Below, piece by piece: positions 43,681 to 51,676 of a stretch of 64,000 nucleotides of DNA. The translations under genes were made by a program, and so were the position numbers. Each line of letters starts with the position of its first letter. The stretch's first letter is position 1. Origin of the DNA: a virus; the IMG/VR virus record IMGVR_UViG_3300018412_000013, positions 41,334 through 105,333 of that record. One strand, given 5' to 3'. The notes beneath the pieces are model-generated. The model worked only from the letters and a program-made list of their open reading frames with translations, had not been told where the DNA came from and searched no databases.

Positions 43681-45055
43681 AAACTAAAGTACAGTTTGCT
43701 CCATTAAGGAGAAACTCGTGGAAATTAAACTACACGGAGACACTTTCAGAAAATCTTTAGAACATCCTTCTATTGTCGTTTCTCGGACCGGCAAACTCTT
43801 TAATCTAAAAGAAAACGCTTACATTGAAATCAATCCTCCTAAAGAAGATTGGTACTTGACGTTTACTTCTCCTGACACAGGCAAGACATCATTACTCCAT
43901 CGCTTAGTTGGGGAATGCTGGGTGTCTAACCCTAGCCCGGAAACGTTCACCCTGATTAACCATAAGAACGGTAATAAACATGACCCGCACTTTGGAAATC
44001 TAGAGTGGACCGACCATAGTGGTAATATACGTCACGCCTATGAACATGGTCTACGTACCGAAATGCAGACACTCGAAGTTTTCGATAAAGTAACACAGAA
44101 ATGGTTTAAATCTAAAGGTCTAAATAAGACCGCGGCCTTAATCGACCTATCTCCGGCGCAACTGTCTTATCACCTTAAGGCAAAGGGCTGGTTTGAAAAT
44201 GCCAATTTCATCACTCAGCTTTCTAACCTGGAAAGCCGTAAGGTGGCTGACCGTACTTTGTTTCCAGTAGGTGTTTTCGCCAAAGATATCGAAACAGGGA
44301 AGGTCGTTATAGCTGAAAACATTTCGCGCCTATCTAAAACCATAGGGGTTCCGAAGTCCAATATAAGACGTTGCATAGTGAAGGGAAAAGAATACCCCTC
44401 CAATGGCTACTTGTTTAGTTTGGACGGTGAGTTCCCAGAGACATGGAAAGATAACCATCGGACTAAAAAAGCCGTGGTCTACTTACATGAAGACGGGCGT
44501 AGAGTAATTGCCGTTTCGGATAGAGAAGCACAGAAACTGACAGGTATTAATGCTAAGCGTATAGTTAGAATGAAGAAAGAAGGTTCATCCTTTAAAGGTT
44601 GGAAAGTGCAAACTGGATAAGTCCGCCTCTATGGTGACATACAGGTGAGAATACGTGAATTGCTGGTAAAGTCTAAAGCCTAACACCAAAACGGATAGCG
44701 AAAGCTAAAACGGTAACGGTGACGAAAGTCAGAAAAGACGTTAGGATGACCTATGGTGAGAGCCTAAGGGTTTTGACAATGGACAGCTCAGCAGCCAAGC
44801 GCCTACGGATTGTTGTGATAACAAGCTATGGTGAAGGTTCAACGACTATTACTGGGTACGGCACCCGATGTAGGAGAGCAAGCGCCTCCGAAGTGCGTAT
44901 ATCTGGAGTTGACTGAAGAAGTCTTATTCTCCAGAACTGATATAGTCTCGGCGTATCGCAAGATACCTGCTAGCCTGTGATGGTTAGTCGTCCGGTGAAA
45001 CCCCGGAGCAGCATTAAGTTGCGGGTAAGGGATAGCATCCTTACTGAAGATAACG
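43681..45055 (+). ncRNA. Group I intron in the beta' gene
   Basis: Self-splicing intron with an internal homing-endonuclease gene. Core elements after that gene: P-like AATTGCTGGTAAA (44657), R-like GTTCAACGACTATT (44838) and S-like GATATAGTCTCG (44939), the P7-forming pair of subgroup IA introns. It ends in G (45055), immediately before FDGD. The 5' boundary after NAD has C rather than the usual U, so it needs experimental proof. Confidence 0.82.
43718..44620 (+). CDS. Intron-encoded HNH homing endonuclease, 300 aa
   Basis: Located in the intron loop. HNH_3-type core INHKNGNKHDPHFGNLEWTD (His82, Asn85, Asn94) followed by an IRHAYEHG helix, then NUMOD-like DNA-binding modules (KTAALIDLSPAQLSYHLK and SRLSKTIGVPKSNIRRCI). 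It would nick intron-less RNA polymerase alleles to copy the intron. GTG start at 43718 behind AAGGAG. Confidence 0.85.
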   Translation: MEIKLHGDTFRKSLEHPSIVVSRTGKLFNLKENAYIEINPPKEDWYLTFTSPDTGKTSLLHRLVGECWVSNPSPETFTLINHKNGNKHDPHFGNLEWTDHSGNIRHAYEHGLRTEMQTLEVFDKVTQKWFKSKGLNKTAALIDLSPAQLSYHLKAKGWFENANFITQLSNLESRKVADRTLFPVGVFAKDIETGKVVIAENISRLSKTIGVPKSNIRRCIVKGKEYPSNGYLFSLDGEFPETWKDNHRTKKAVVYLHEDGRRVIAVSDREAQKLTGINAKRIVRMKKEGSSFKGWKVQTG

Positions 45056-45247
45056 TTCGACGGTGACCAAATGACAGGGTCTATTGCTTTAGATGAATAC
45101 ATGGCTGAACGCATGAGTTTACTCGCGCCTCACTATGACGTTTATTCTACGGCATACCCTTTAACATTAAAGCATAACATCGGTTTACCGTCTGTTACTG
45201 TTACAAACAAAGCAGAATGGATGGCATCCGAAGTTATGGTTATTTAA
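45056..45247 (+). CDS. RNA polymerase beta' N-terminal half, exon 2
   Basis: 64 codons in frame with exon 1: FDGDQMTGSIALDEYMAERM then SLLAPHYDVYSTAYPLTL to a TAA. FDGDQM completes the magnesium-binding active site; the following residues match the bacterial MAVHVPLSxEAQAEA segment. Spliced product about 507 aa. The remainder of beta' must be another gene. Confidence 0.85.
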   Translation, partial: FDGDQMTGSIALDEYMAERMSLLAPHYDVYSTAYPLTLKHNIGLPSVTVTNKAEWMASEVMVI

Positions 45248-45268
45248 ATTAGAAAAAAAGAATAGTCT

Positions 45269-45290
45269 GCAGGTAGTGACTACTACCTGC
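45269..45290 (+). terminator. Hairpin after the beta' gene
   Basis: GCAGGTAGT pairs with ACTACCTGC around GACT. No clear U-tract; possibly a mRNA-end structure. Confidence 0.45.
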
Positions 45291-45322
45291 GGTTGTTCTA
45301 TCTATAAAGAGAAGTGTATAGG

Positions 45323-45853
45323 ATGATAGTAACTAAACTCAAGTTTTATTACGGAGCGTGTACAGGTTTCTTCCATCGGAACATGCGCAAGATCATTCCT
45401 AAATGGAATCAAGCTGCAATCGATAAGGCATCAGAATGGCCTGGTATTACCCTTATTCCGCTTGTGGCTGAACGAATAGGTATTGTATCTGGATGCCCAT
45501 TACCGGGATACGTAATGATGCTGCAACCTATTCGGGACTATGACCTTTTGCTCCAAGAACAATGGAAGGTCAATAACATCTGTCTAGACGAGTGGGTCTA
45601 TTCGTCCGCCTGGCTAACAATGGTACAGTCTAAAACTATCACTGAAGATTCCTACTTTAGATATCTAAAGTACTTCCATGACCTAGACGTACAGTGGAAA
45701 GCGGGTACGTTAAAAGGAATGCCTACTTTAAGCCAAAATGTCTATAACGATTATGGAGCCGACGAGATGGCTTTAGTCATTGATATAAAGAATGCTTTAT
45801 TCGAGATATTCAATAGTAAAGCCCTCACCGATAAACCCTACGTGATGTTATAA
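45323..45853 (+). CDS. Hypothetical protein, 176 aa
   Basis: ATG 45323 is preferred over the GTG 45314 by spacing from AAGAGAAG. Soluble (MIVTKLKFYYGACTGFFHRN), Trp/Tyr-rich, helical. Unknown function. First of several small genes after the RNA polymerase. Confidence 0.6.
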   Translation: MIVTKLKFYYGACTGFFHRNMRKIIPKWNQAAIDKASEWPGITLIPLVAERIGIVSGCPLPGYVMMLQPIRDYDLLLQEQWKVNNICLDEWVYSSAWLTMVQSKTITEDSYFRYLKYFHDLDVQWKAGTLKGMPTLSQNVYNDYGADEMALVIDIKNALFEIFNSKALTDKPYVML

Positions 45854-45910
45854 GGCTATCTTACCTTAACACCCACATTATGTTTAAGCTAATTTGCAGG
45901 AGTACAGTAA

Positions 45911-46066
45911 ATGCAACCGTGTCTATGGGAAAGAATTAAAATTTGGTTTTGTGAGAATTTCGAACATAAGTTTGATAAGTCTAAGGCATGGGTCTTTAAT
46001 GGTCATCGGCATAATACATGTAAGCGATGTCGCCGAGTTATTTCTACCACGCTGGAGAACGATTAA
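45911..46066 (+). CDS. Very small zinc-finger-like protein, 51 aa
   Basis: ATG 45911 with ribosome site GCAGGAG. Sequence includes CLWERIKIWFCENFEHKF and CKRCRRVIST; Cys4, Cys14, Cys37 and Cys40 with neighbouring His could hold one zinc ion. Stop overlaps the next start (TAATG). Too short for most callers; the overlap and SD support it. Confidence 0.55.
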   Translation: MQPCLWERIKIWFCENFEHKFDKSKAWVFNGHRHNTCKRCRRVISTTLEND

Positions 46067-46233
46067 TGTGCTATTCCCTGCTAGAGTGTTATTTCGACGG
46101 AACATTAGTCATTATAATAGTAGCACTTATAGCCATCGCGGCCCTAGCCATGGCTCTAAGCCCATATCGCCGTAAAGTATATGTCACTTTGGCACCCTTC
46201 AGGAGAATACCAACCATTGATAAAAGGGAATAA
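46066..46233 (+). CDS. Very small membrane protein, 55 aa
   Basis: ATG 46066 overlaps the previous TAA. One strong helix (LVIIIVALIAIAALAMALS, about 14-32) followed by a basic tail (YRRKVYVTLAPFRRI). Holin- or inner-membrane-like in topology; unknown function. Confidence 0.55.
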   Translation: MCYSLLECYFDGTLVIIIVALIAIAALAMALSPYRRKVYVTLAPFRRIPTIDKRE

Positions 46234-46237
46234 GTAA

Positions 46238-46489
46238 ATGAAGCATGACCCCGCAGAAGATGAGCTGTCAACGCATGATTTTAAAGGAGAATTTATTAGA
46301 AATGGAATCCGTTATGTCACTTACTGGAATTATGGCCAAAATATACCACATGGTGTTATTCCTGACACCATAAAGGATCTTCGTCGACGTGGCGCACCAT
46401 TGACCGGAACGATTACTGTCGAAGGACTGAGTGACTACTTAAATAAATATGTCAGAGGTTCAAATGAAGTGGTGGAAAGGAACAATTAG
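46238..46489 (+). CDS. Hypothetical protein, 83 aa
   Basis: Start MKHDPAEDELSTHDFKG behind AAGGGAATA. Charged, soluble, with a possible beta hairpin (GIRYVTYWNYGQN). Overlaps the next gene by 26 bases. Unknown function. Confidence 0.6.
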   Translation: MKHDPAEDELSTHDFKGEFIRNGIRYVTYWNYGQNIPHGVIPDTIKDLRRRGAPLTGTITVEGLSDYLNKYVRGSNEVVERNN

Positions 46490-46919
46490 AAGACTTCAGG
46501 AAGACATGGTGTTAGTCGTAGGAACGAACCCAGCCGGGAGACATGGCAAGGGTGCTGCTAAGTTTGCGATGCAGTTCGGTGCTAAATACGGTCAAGGGAG
46601 AGGGATGATGGGGCAGACTTATGGTCTTGTTACTAAGAACCTCAATAAAGACTTTATAGAGCAACACGGTAACCGAGAGATACATTACGACAAGACTGGC
46701 CCACGTTCTTTATCTAAGGAACAGGTTGAAGAGAATATCTTTGATATGTACACCATCGCGATGACCCTTCCTGCATTGCGCTTCATCGTTATCTATCAGG
46801 CTACAGACGACAATCTAAACGGATACACTGCTAAAGAAATGTGGGAGATGTTTACTCACGTAGACCCACCCGATAACATCTATTTCCATGTTAGCTTTAA
46901 AAAGTTCTTAACAGAATAA
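46464..46919 (+). CDS. Macro/SLOG-like phage protein with GRHGKGAA motif, 151 aa
   Basis: Start placed at ATG 46464 behind AGAGG, because relatives typically begin with a W-x-G-x-I-x-x-L stretch; ATG 46506 is possible. Contains LVVGTNPAGRHGKGAAKFAM and YGQGRGMMGQTYGLVTKNL, the signature of a widespread phage family with a nucleotide-binding Rossmann-like or macro-type loop. May bind ADP-ribose or another nucleotide; activity in this family is not established to my knowledge. Confidence 0.7.
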   Translation: MKWWKGTIRRLQEDMVLVVGTNPAGRHGKGAAKFAMQFGAKYGQGRGMMGQTYGLVTKNLNKDFIEQHGNREIHYDKTGPRSLSKEQVEENIFDMYTIAMTLPALRFIVIYQATDDNLNGYTAKEMWEMFTHVDPPDNIYFHVSFKKFLTE

Positions 46920-46939
46920 AACCTATATTACTTATGTGA
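46913..46939 (+). promoter_or_regulatory. Candidate phage promoter
   Basis: AATAAAACCTATATTACTTATG: exact core plus a TATG shortly after. A small hairpin (CTTCTTA GCAA TAAGAAG, 46946-46963) and TATCTTTT follow before the next gene. Confidence 0.65.
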
Positions 46940-47013
46940 CCCAGCCTTCTTAGCAATAAGAAGTATCTTTTAACCAATACCTCTTATGCTATGAAACCCA
47001 ATTGGAGAACACA

Positions 47014-47643
47014 ATGCTTAATACCATTTATGCCGATAGCGACGTCGGCATTGCCAGTTTGTTTGGTCGGCCCAGCCAAGCCTTACAAGCTAGAATCAAT
47101 CAAGGGGTACAGGCTTTCTTAGAAAGAACCAGCCCCTATTGTTCAGACTTAGCGGCATCGGTAGCCCACCGTTTCCATGAATATACACATGGTGACTTTG
47201 CCCGCCGTGTAAATAGCGTCCGTGGGTACATTAATCAAAGCTTTAAATCTGATGGAATCCGTTATCTATCTAATGTAGAAGAGTTACAGAATGCCCCTGC
47301 ATCAATGCGTCATTATGTAATGGCACATCCTGGCATGCGTGAACTCTATCAGCAAAACTGTATCGAAGGCTATGGCGATGCTTATCGTGATGCTTCGCCA
47401 ACAGGTATTGGTCGCACTCACTACGACTATCGCGTCATTACTAATGGTGTTGTACAAGCAGAAGAAATGGATGACGGAGAAACAAGAATGATAGCTCGTC
47501 GTTATTACGAAGCGGTAGTGCCTGAGTACACGCCTACGTTAAGCGATAAGGCCGCAGTACAGATTACCTACGATGTACTGACTCGTCATTTACGAGACTC
47601 ATTACTTGACCCTAGTTCTGAAAACAATGCCTTAATCGGCTAA
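47014..47643 (+). CDS. Hypothetical protein, possibly virion, 209 aa
   Basis: ATG 47014 behind TTGGAGA; the in-frame TTG 47002 is part of that site. MLNTIYADSDVGIASLFGRP; helical, charged, no membrane segment. Has its own promoter motif and is closed by a terminator. Unknown function. Confidence 0.65.
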   Translation: MLNTIYADSDVGIASLFGRPSQALQARINQGVQAFLERTSPYCSDLAASVAHRFHEYTHGDFARRVNSVRGYINQSFKSDGIRYLSNVEELQNAPASMRHYVMAHPGMRELYQQNCIEGYGDAYRDASPTGIGRTHYDYRVITNGVVQAEEMDDGETRMIARRYYEAVVPEYTPTLSDKAAVQITYDVLTRHLRDSLLDPSSENNALIG

Positions 47644-47647
47644 TAAA

Positions 47648-47674
47648 AGAAAGGGCGTTTGTCCTTTCTTTTTT
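47648..47674 (+). terminator. Rho-independent-type terminator
   Basis: AAGAAAGG pairs with CCTTTCTT around GCGTTTGT, then TTTTG. Confidence 0.7.
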
Positions 47675-47696
47675 GTCAACTATAGGAACCACCATC

Positions 47697-48110
47697 ATGC
47701 CCGTACCTGCAATAGGCACTCTATCGTCAGACGGTTACGTTACTGACCCTAAAAAACAACTTTCGTATATGTTTGCCCACATATTCGAAACCCGTCATAA
47801 TGACACCATCCTTTTCACAGGACAACTTACTTCGATTCAGTTACTGACCGCTAAGTACGCTAAAGACAGTGCGGTGTTTCGTACCGAACTTACGGCAGCA
47901 TTAACAAAATACTTTTCTCGTGTCTTTGATAGTGCTAAAGTTATCGTTACCACTGAAGATATCGATGAGTCTAGCTACATGGCTTCTATAGACGTCAAGG
48001 TGACGCGTAATGGCGAACTTTATAGCTTAGGTGCTGAGCTGTCTATAGACCCCTTAAAATCCATTACACGCCTGATTAAGGAGATTAACCAGTCAATAAC
48101 CTCCCCCTAA
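47697..48110 (+). CDS. Hypothetical protein ending at IscB insertion 1, 137 aa
   Basis: ATG 47697 behind TAGGAACC; starts MPVPAIGTLSSDGYVTDPKK. The arrangement (short N-terminal segment, helix, strand pair SSYMASIDVKVTRNGELYSL) recalls small baseplate wedge proteins of the gp25 type, weakly. The last residues TSP and the stop are encoded by the left end of the omega-RNA element, so the original C-terminus may have been slightly altered. Confidence 0.6.
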   Translation: MPVPAIGTLSSDGYVTDPKKQLSYMFAHIFETRHNDTILFTGQLTSIQLLTAKYAKDSAVFRTELTAALTKYFSRVFDSAKVIVTTEDIDESSYMASIDVKVTRNGELYSLGAELSIDPLKSITRLIKEINQSITSP

Positions 48111-48338
48111 AGGGGTAGGCTTGTAAAAGCCTAATTGACCAGCCTTAGTTCTTAACAGAACTACGTTATCTTAGTTATCATACCCTGGGGTGGCCGGTCC
48201 AGCCCCAGGCTCTATGCAGGCTCTGTAAACAGTTCTAGAGGTAAGAACCGTCAACCTGGTGAGCCGATTACGGTAAGCTTTGATAACATTGGCGAGGACC
48301 ACTTAACTGCTTAAATGCACGTAAACAGGAACGATATT
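48081..48338 (+). ncRNA. IscB omega-RNA (HEARO), copy 1
   Basis: Guide RNA scaffold directly upstream of iscB. The conserved element begins at TAACCTCCCCCTAAAGGGG (48097); the guide, read from the neighbouring gene, would be about 48081-48096 (GAGATTAACCAGTCAA). Stems shared with copy 2 include TAGGCTT/AAGCCTA, AGTTCT/AGAACT and CCTGGGG/CCCCAGG; each differs from copy 2 by paired changes. The conserved ATTACGGTAAGCTTTGATAA core lies at about 48268. Ends 8-10 bases before the iscB start. Exact ends are not known. Confidence 0.85.
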
Positions 48339-49796
48339 ATGTCTAATTCCGTATTCGTCTTAAATGACGATAAAACGCCCTTAATGCCGTGTAAGCCGGC
48401 TAGGGCGAGATTATTATTAAAACAAGGTAGGGCGGCTGTGTTTAGAACCCATCCCTTTACTATCATTCTAAAAGAACAGATAGAGAACCCTGTACTGGAA
48501 ACGATAAGGGTAAAGGTAGACCCCGGTAGTAAAACCACCGGGATAGCCTTAACAGTTCACTATAAAAGAGGAGTAAAGTGCATCTGGGGAGCCAACCTAG
48601 AACACCGAGGTCATGCTATAAAAGATGCATTACTATCTAGAGCACAGTGTCGTAGAGGGAGGCGTGGCCGAAAGTTACGCCACCGTAAACCTAGATTCTT
48701 AAATCGGTTTAAACCTGAGGGATGGCTTGCACCAAGCATTATGTCTAGAGTAGATAATACACTAACTTGGGTAAATCGCTTGATGCGGTACTGTCCTGTG
48801 GGACAGGCCTCTGTAGAACTTGTTAAGTTTGATATGCAGAAGATGGAAAATCCTGAGGTTACAGGTAAAGGATACCAACAAGGTACTTTACACAACTATG
48901 AAGTTAAAGAATACTTACTGTATCGCTATAACCATACTTGTCAGTATTGCAAAGGCGTCAGTAAAGACCATATTCTAGAGATAGAGCACATTGTACCTAA
49001 ATCTAAAGGAGGCACGAATAGTATTGGTAATCTAACTTTAGCCTGTTCGAGCTGTAACCGACATAAGAATAACCATACTTTGAAAGACTGGTTAGAAATA
49101 AACCGTGGTCTAAAAACACCTCTGGCTAAAGCCAGGGTACGTAACATCCCTAGTGTGATATCAAGACGTAAACCTACGCTTAGAGACGCTGCCGCTGTCA
49201 ATGCGACGAGACATAGGCTAGTAGAAGAGCTAGGGTTTTTAGGACTACCGACGGAGTCGGAGGGAGGGCATGTTACGAAGTATAACCGCCGCCGGCAAGG
49301 CTATCCGAAGGACCACTGGATAGATGCTGCGCTAGTAGGTGATACGGGCAGTAACGTGCACATACCGAAATCTACGCATCCGTTACTTATTAAAAAGACT
49401 AAAGTTAATAACCGTCAAATGACTAGGCCGGATAAGTATGGTTTTCCTAGAACTAAACCTAAAGGCCCGTCTAAAGCCTTCGGGTTTAAAACAGGTGATG
49501 TGGCTAAGCATGGTAGGCTTATTGGCCGCGTAGCGATAAGAACATGCGGTTACTTTAACTTTTTAGGTAAAGGCTGCAGTTACCGGCACTTAAAACGTAT
49601 CCAGTCAGTAGATGGTTACCAGTACACCGACGGTAAGTTAACAAGTCTAATAACAGAAACCGACTACTTGCCATGGTTTACTTATGTACATTCCGTTACT
49701 AAAATAGATGGTAGTGCTAAAAAGATAACTGGCAAGCTTAATAAGGAGGGAAAGAGATTTTTATGTACACCAAAAAATACATCAGGCACGTCCTGA
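48339..49796 (+). CDS. iscB: IscB RNA-guided nuclease, copy 1
   Basis: 485 aa; relative and presumed ancestor of Cas9. ATG 48339 fits the alignment with copy 2. Domains: PLMP domain (DDKTPLMPCKPARARLLLK, about 10-28), RuvC-I VDPGSKTTGIAL with Asp61, bridge-helix Arg-rich RRGRRGRKLRHRK (about 105-117), RuvC-II around YEVKEYLL, HNH CQYC...EIEHIVPKSKGG...CSSC (about 201-239, His217), RuvC-III GYPKDHWIDAALVG (His326, Asp329), then a C-terminal domain. All catalytic residues seem present. Closed by GGGGACT/AGTCCCC at 49804. Confidence 0.92.
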   Translation: MSNSVFVLNDDKTPLMPCKPARARLLLKQGRAAVFRTHPFTIILKEQIENPVLETIRVKVDPGSKTTGIALTVHYKRGVKCIWGANLEHRGHAIKDALLSRAQCRRGRRGRKLRHRKPRFLNRFKPEGWLAPSIMSRVDNTLTWVNRLMRYCPVGQASVELVKFDMQKMENPEVTGKGYQQGTLHNYEVKEYLLYRYNHTCQYCKGVSKDHILEIEHIVPKSKGGTNSIGNLTLACSSCNRHKNNHTLKDWLEINRGLKTPLAKARVRNIPSVISRRKPTLRDAAAVNATRHRLVEELGFLGLPTESEGGHVTKYNRRRQGYPKDHWIDAALVGDTGSNVHIPKSTHPLLIKKTKVNNRQMTRPDKYGFPRTKPKGPSKAFGFKTGDVAKHGRLIGRVAIRTCGYFNFLGKGCSYRHLKRIQSVDGYQYTDGKLTSLITETDYLPWFTYVHSVTKIDGSAKKITGKLNKEGKRFLCTPKNTSGTS

Positions 49797-49841
49797 TTCC
49801 TCAGGGGACTAAAGTCCCCGGTATTCTCAGGAGAAAATAAA

Positions 49842-50318
49842 ATGAGTGGTTTTATAGTCCCAGAAAACGTTTTTCCTTCTATTAAGGAAAGTTTGTTCCG
49901 TGACCGTTATTTGCCTGCCTTCATTAATAACGATAAAGAGCTTTGCTTAGAGTGGGTAGAGCGCATCTCTATCTCTCCCTTTGCAAAAGTACGTGTAGTC
50001 GATGATTCGGATATGGATAAGATTCTATTTGAAGTCCCGCCACTAGTACGTGGTCCAGAGACTCAGATAGGCGGAAACTTCAATGCCGTAATGCAAACCG
50101 CTAGCCGTATTGCAGAAAACTACAACAGTAAAGTGACTGAGCGCTATATCCGTGATACGTTAAATGGGCGCTTTGTCTGTGAAACCGAATCCGACGCTGA
50201 CATGGAAGCGTGGATTGACATTGCAATTCGTTATGGATATAGTCGTCCAGATACACCACAATCTACTGCCTCAGGAAACAATAATGGATTGGTTAACGAA
50301 GAAGAAGACTGGGATTAA
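49842..50318 (+). CDS. Hypothetical protein, 158 aa
   Basis: MSGFIVPENVFPSIKESLF; acidic C-terminus (VNEEEDWD). Soluble, mixed alpha/beta. Ribosome site CAGGAGAAAA lies just inside the right end of the IscB element. Overlaps the phosphoesterase start by 35 bases, hence co-expressed. Unknown function. Confidence 0.65.
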   Translation: MSGFIVPENVFPSIKESLFRDRYLPAFINNDKELCLEWVERISISPFAKVRVVDDSDMDKILFEVPPLVRGPETQIGGNFNAVMQTASRIAENYNSKVTERYIRDTLNGRFVCETESDADMEAWIDIAIRYGYSRPDTPQSTASGNNNGLVNEEEDWD

Positions 50319-51456
50319 CATCCTTTACTTTTCCGATGTACATATGCTTCATCCCCGTGTACGCAGTCGAGATATTGCTGACCGATTACAAAAGCTAATC
50401 CTTAATGTTATCAAACACCATGTGTTAGACTATATCATCATTGCTGGGGACTTTTATGATGAAAGTGGCTATTTACCCGATGAAGATGTATTTGTAGTAG
50501 AAGAGTTTATACGTGTGCTGATTCATCTATGTGCACATAATCATATCAAGCTTCGGATACTAGAAGGTACCCCGTCCCACGATAGAAAGCAATCTCGCCA
50601 CTTCGTTAAGGTAAATAATTTCCTTAGTGGAAAAGAAAAGGCCGACTTAAAATACATCGAGACATTGGACATTGTTAAGGAAGAAGATGGTTCGACATGG
50701 CTTTATGTCCCAGATGAATGGCATCATGACCCAGATGTTGTCTGGAAGCAGGTACGGGATAGGCTGAATCAGGAAGGTTTAACTCAGGTAGACTTTTCCG
50801 TAACACACGGGATGTATAAGCACCATGTACCACATGGACTGGATTTAAAAGCCCATGACCCTGACCGGTATCTGGATATCACCCGTTACTATGTAGACAA
50901 TGGGCATATCCATACAAAGTCTGTCTACAAAGACAGGTTCATTACCAATGGGTCACCTGACCGTTTGGCTATGGGGGAAGAGGAAAGTAAAGGGATATGG
51001 ATGGCTCATGTAAGTAGTCACTCACGTATGGAAGACAAATTGTTTTTCTTTGAAAATAAAGAAGCCACGTATATGGTAACTTTAGACATTAAAGAACATA
51101 CCTTTGAGAGAAGTAAAGAAGTCATCGAGTCCCATTGCCATCCTACAGAAAGACGCTTTATTCGTCTGGAAATCTCAGAAGAGCTTTATAGTCAAGGACT
51201 GATGAGTTATTTCCAAGACTTATACCCTAATATAGTCTGGACAAAAAAGGTCACTCGCAATGACAATATGCAAGTCTCTTTTTTAGAGGCATTAAATGCT
51301 AAAGTGCACAATAGACCTATTAATGCCAACACAATCGAAGACCTTTTCTTAGAAGAAGCACGTCTTCGTAATGTAGACGAGAATGAGGTTATAGATGCCT
51401 TAGCTTTTTTGAAATCCCAACCCTTTTATGTCAGTAACCTCCCCCTAAAGGGGTAG
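50284..51456 (+). CDS. Mre11/SbcD-like metallophosphoesterase, 390 aa
   Basis: Start ATG 50284 (AGGA 10 bases upstream) is preferred over 50164. Calcineurin-like motifs: ILYFSDVH (Asp18, His20), IIIAGDFYDE, EGTPSHD (in place of GNHD), SVTHGMYKHH, and DNGHIHT. This is the set used by nuclease SbcD/Mre11 for two-metal catalysis. Possible role in DNA repair or recombination in the phage nucleus. No SbcC-like partner is in the window. The last six residues NLPLKG and the stop come from the second omega-RNA element. Confidence 0.8.
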   Translation: MDWLTKKKTGINILYFSDVHMLHPRVRSRDIADRLQKLILNVIKHHVLDYIIIAGDFYDESGYLPDEDVFVVEEFIRVLIHLCAHNHIKLRILEGTPSHDRKQSRHFVKVNNFLSGKEKADLKYIETLDIVKEEDGSTWLYVPDEWHHDPDVVWKQVRDRLNQEGLTQVDFSVTHGMYKHHVPHGLDLKAHDPDRYLDITRYYVDNGHIHTKSVYKDRFITNGSPDRLAMGEEESKGIWMAHVSSHSRMEDKLFFFENKEATYMVTLDIKEHTFERSKEVIESHCHPTERRFIRLEISEELYSQGLMSYFQDLYPNIVWTKKVTRNDNMQVSFLEALNAKVHNRPINANTIEDLFLEEARLRNVDENEVIDALAFLKSQPFYVSNLPLKG

Positions 51457-51676
51457 GCATGTAAGTGCCTAACTGACCAGCCTTAGTCCCGTTAGGGACT
51501 ACGTTATCTTAGTTATCATACCCCGGTGTGGCCGGTCCAGCACCGGGCGCTATGCAGGCTCTGTAAACATACCTAGAGGTAGGGTAAGTCAACCTGGAGA
51601 GCCGATTACGGTAAGCTTTGATAACATTGACGAGGACCACGTAACTGCCCTACGGGCACGTAAAGGGAACGATATT
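51419..51676 (+). ncRNA. IscB omega-RNA (HEARO), copy 2
   Basis: Same architecture as copy 1. Element starts at TAACCTCCCCCTAAAGGGG (51435); the guide would be about 51419-51434 (AACCCTTTTATGTCAG), the end of the phosphoesterase gene. Stems with paired changes relative to copy 1: TAGGCAT/GTGCCTA, AGTCCC/GGGACT and CCCGGTG/CACCGGG, plus GCCC/GGGC near 51645. Conserved ATTACGGTAAGCTTTGATAA at 51605. Confidence 0.85.

Noticed and set aside
45894-46175. 93-aa ORF overlapping two very small genes
   Set aside because: No good ribosome site and poor composition; the 51-aa and 55-aa genes with TAATG coupling explain the region better.
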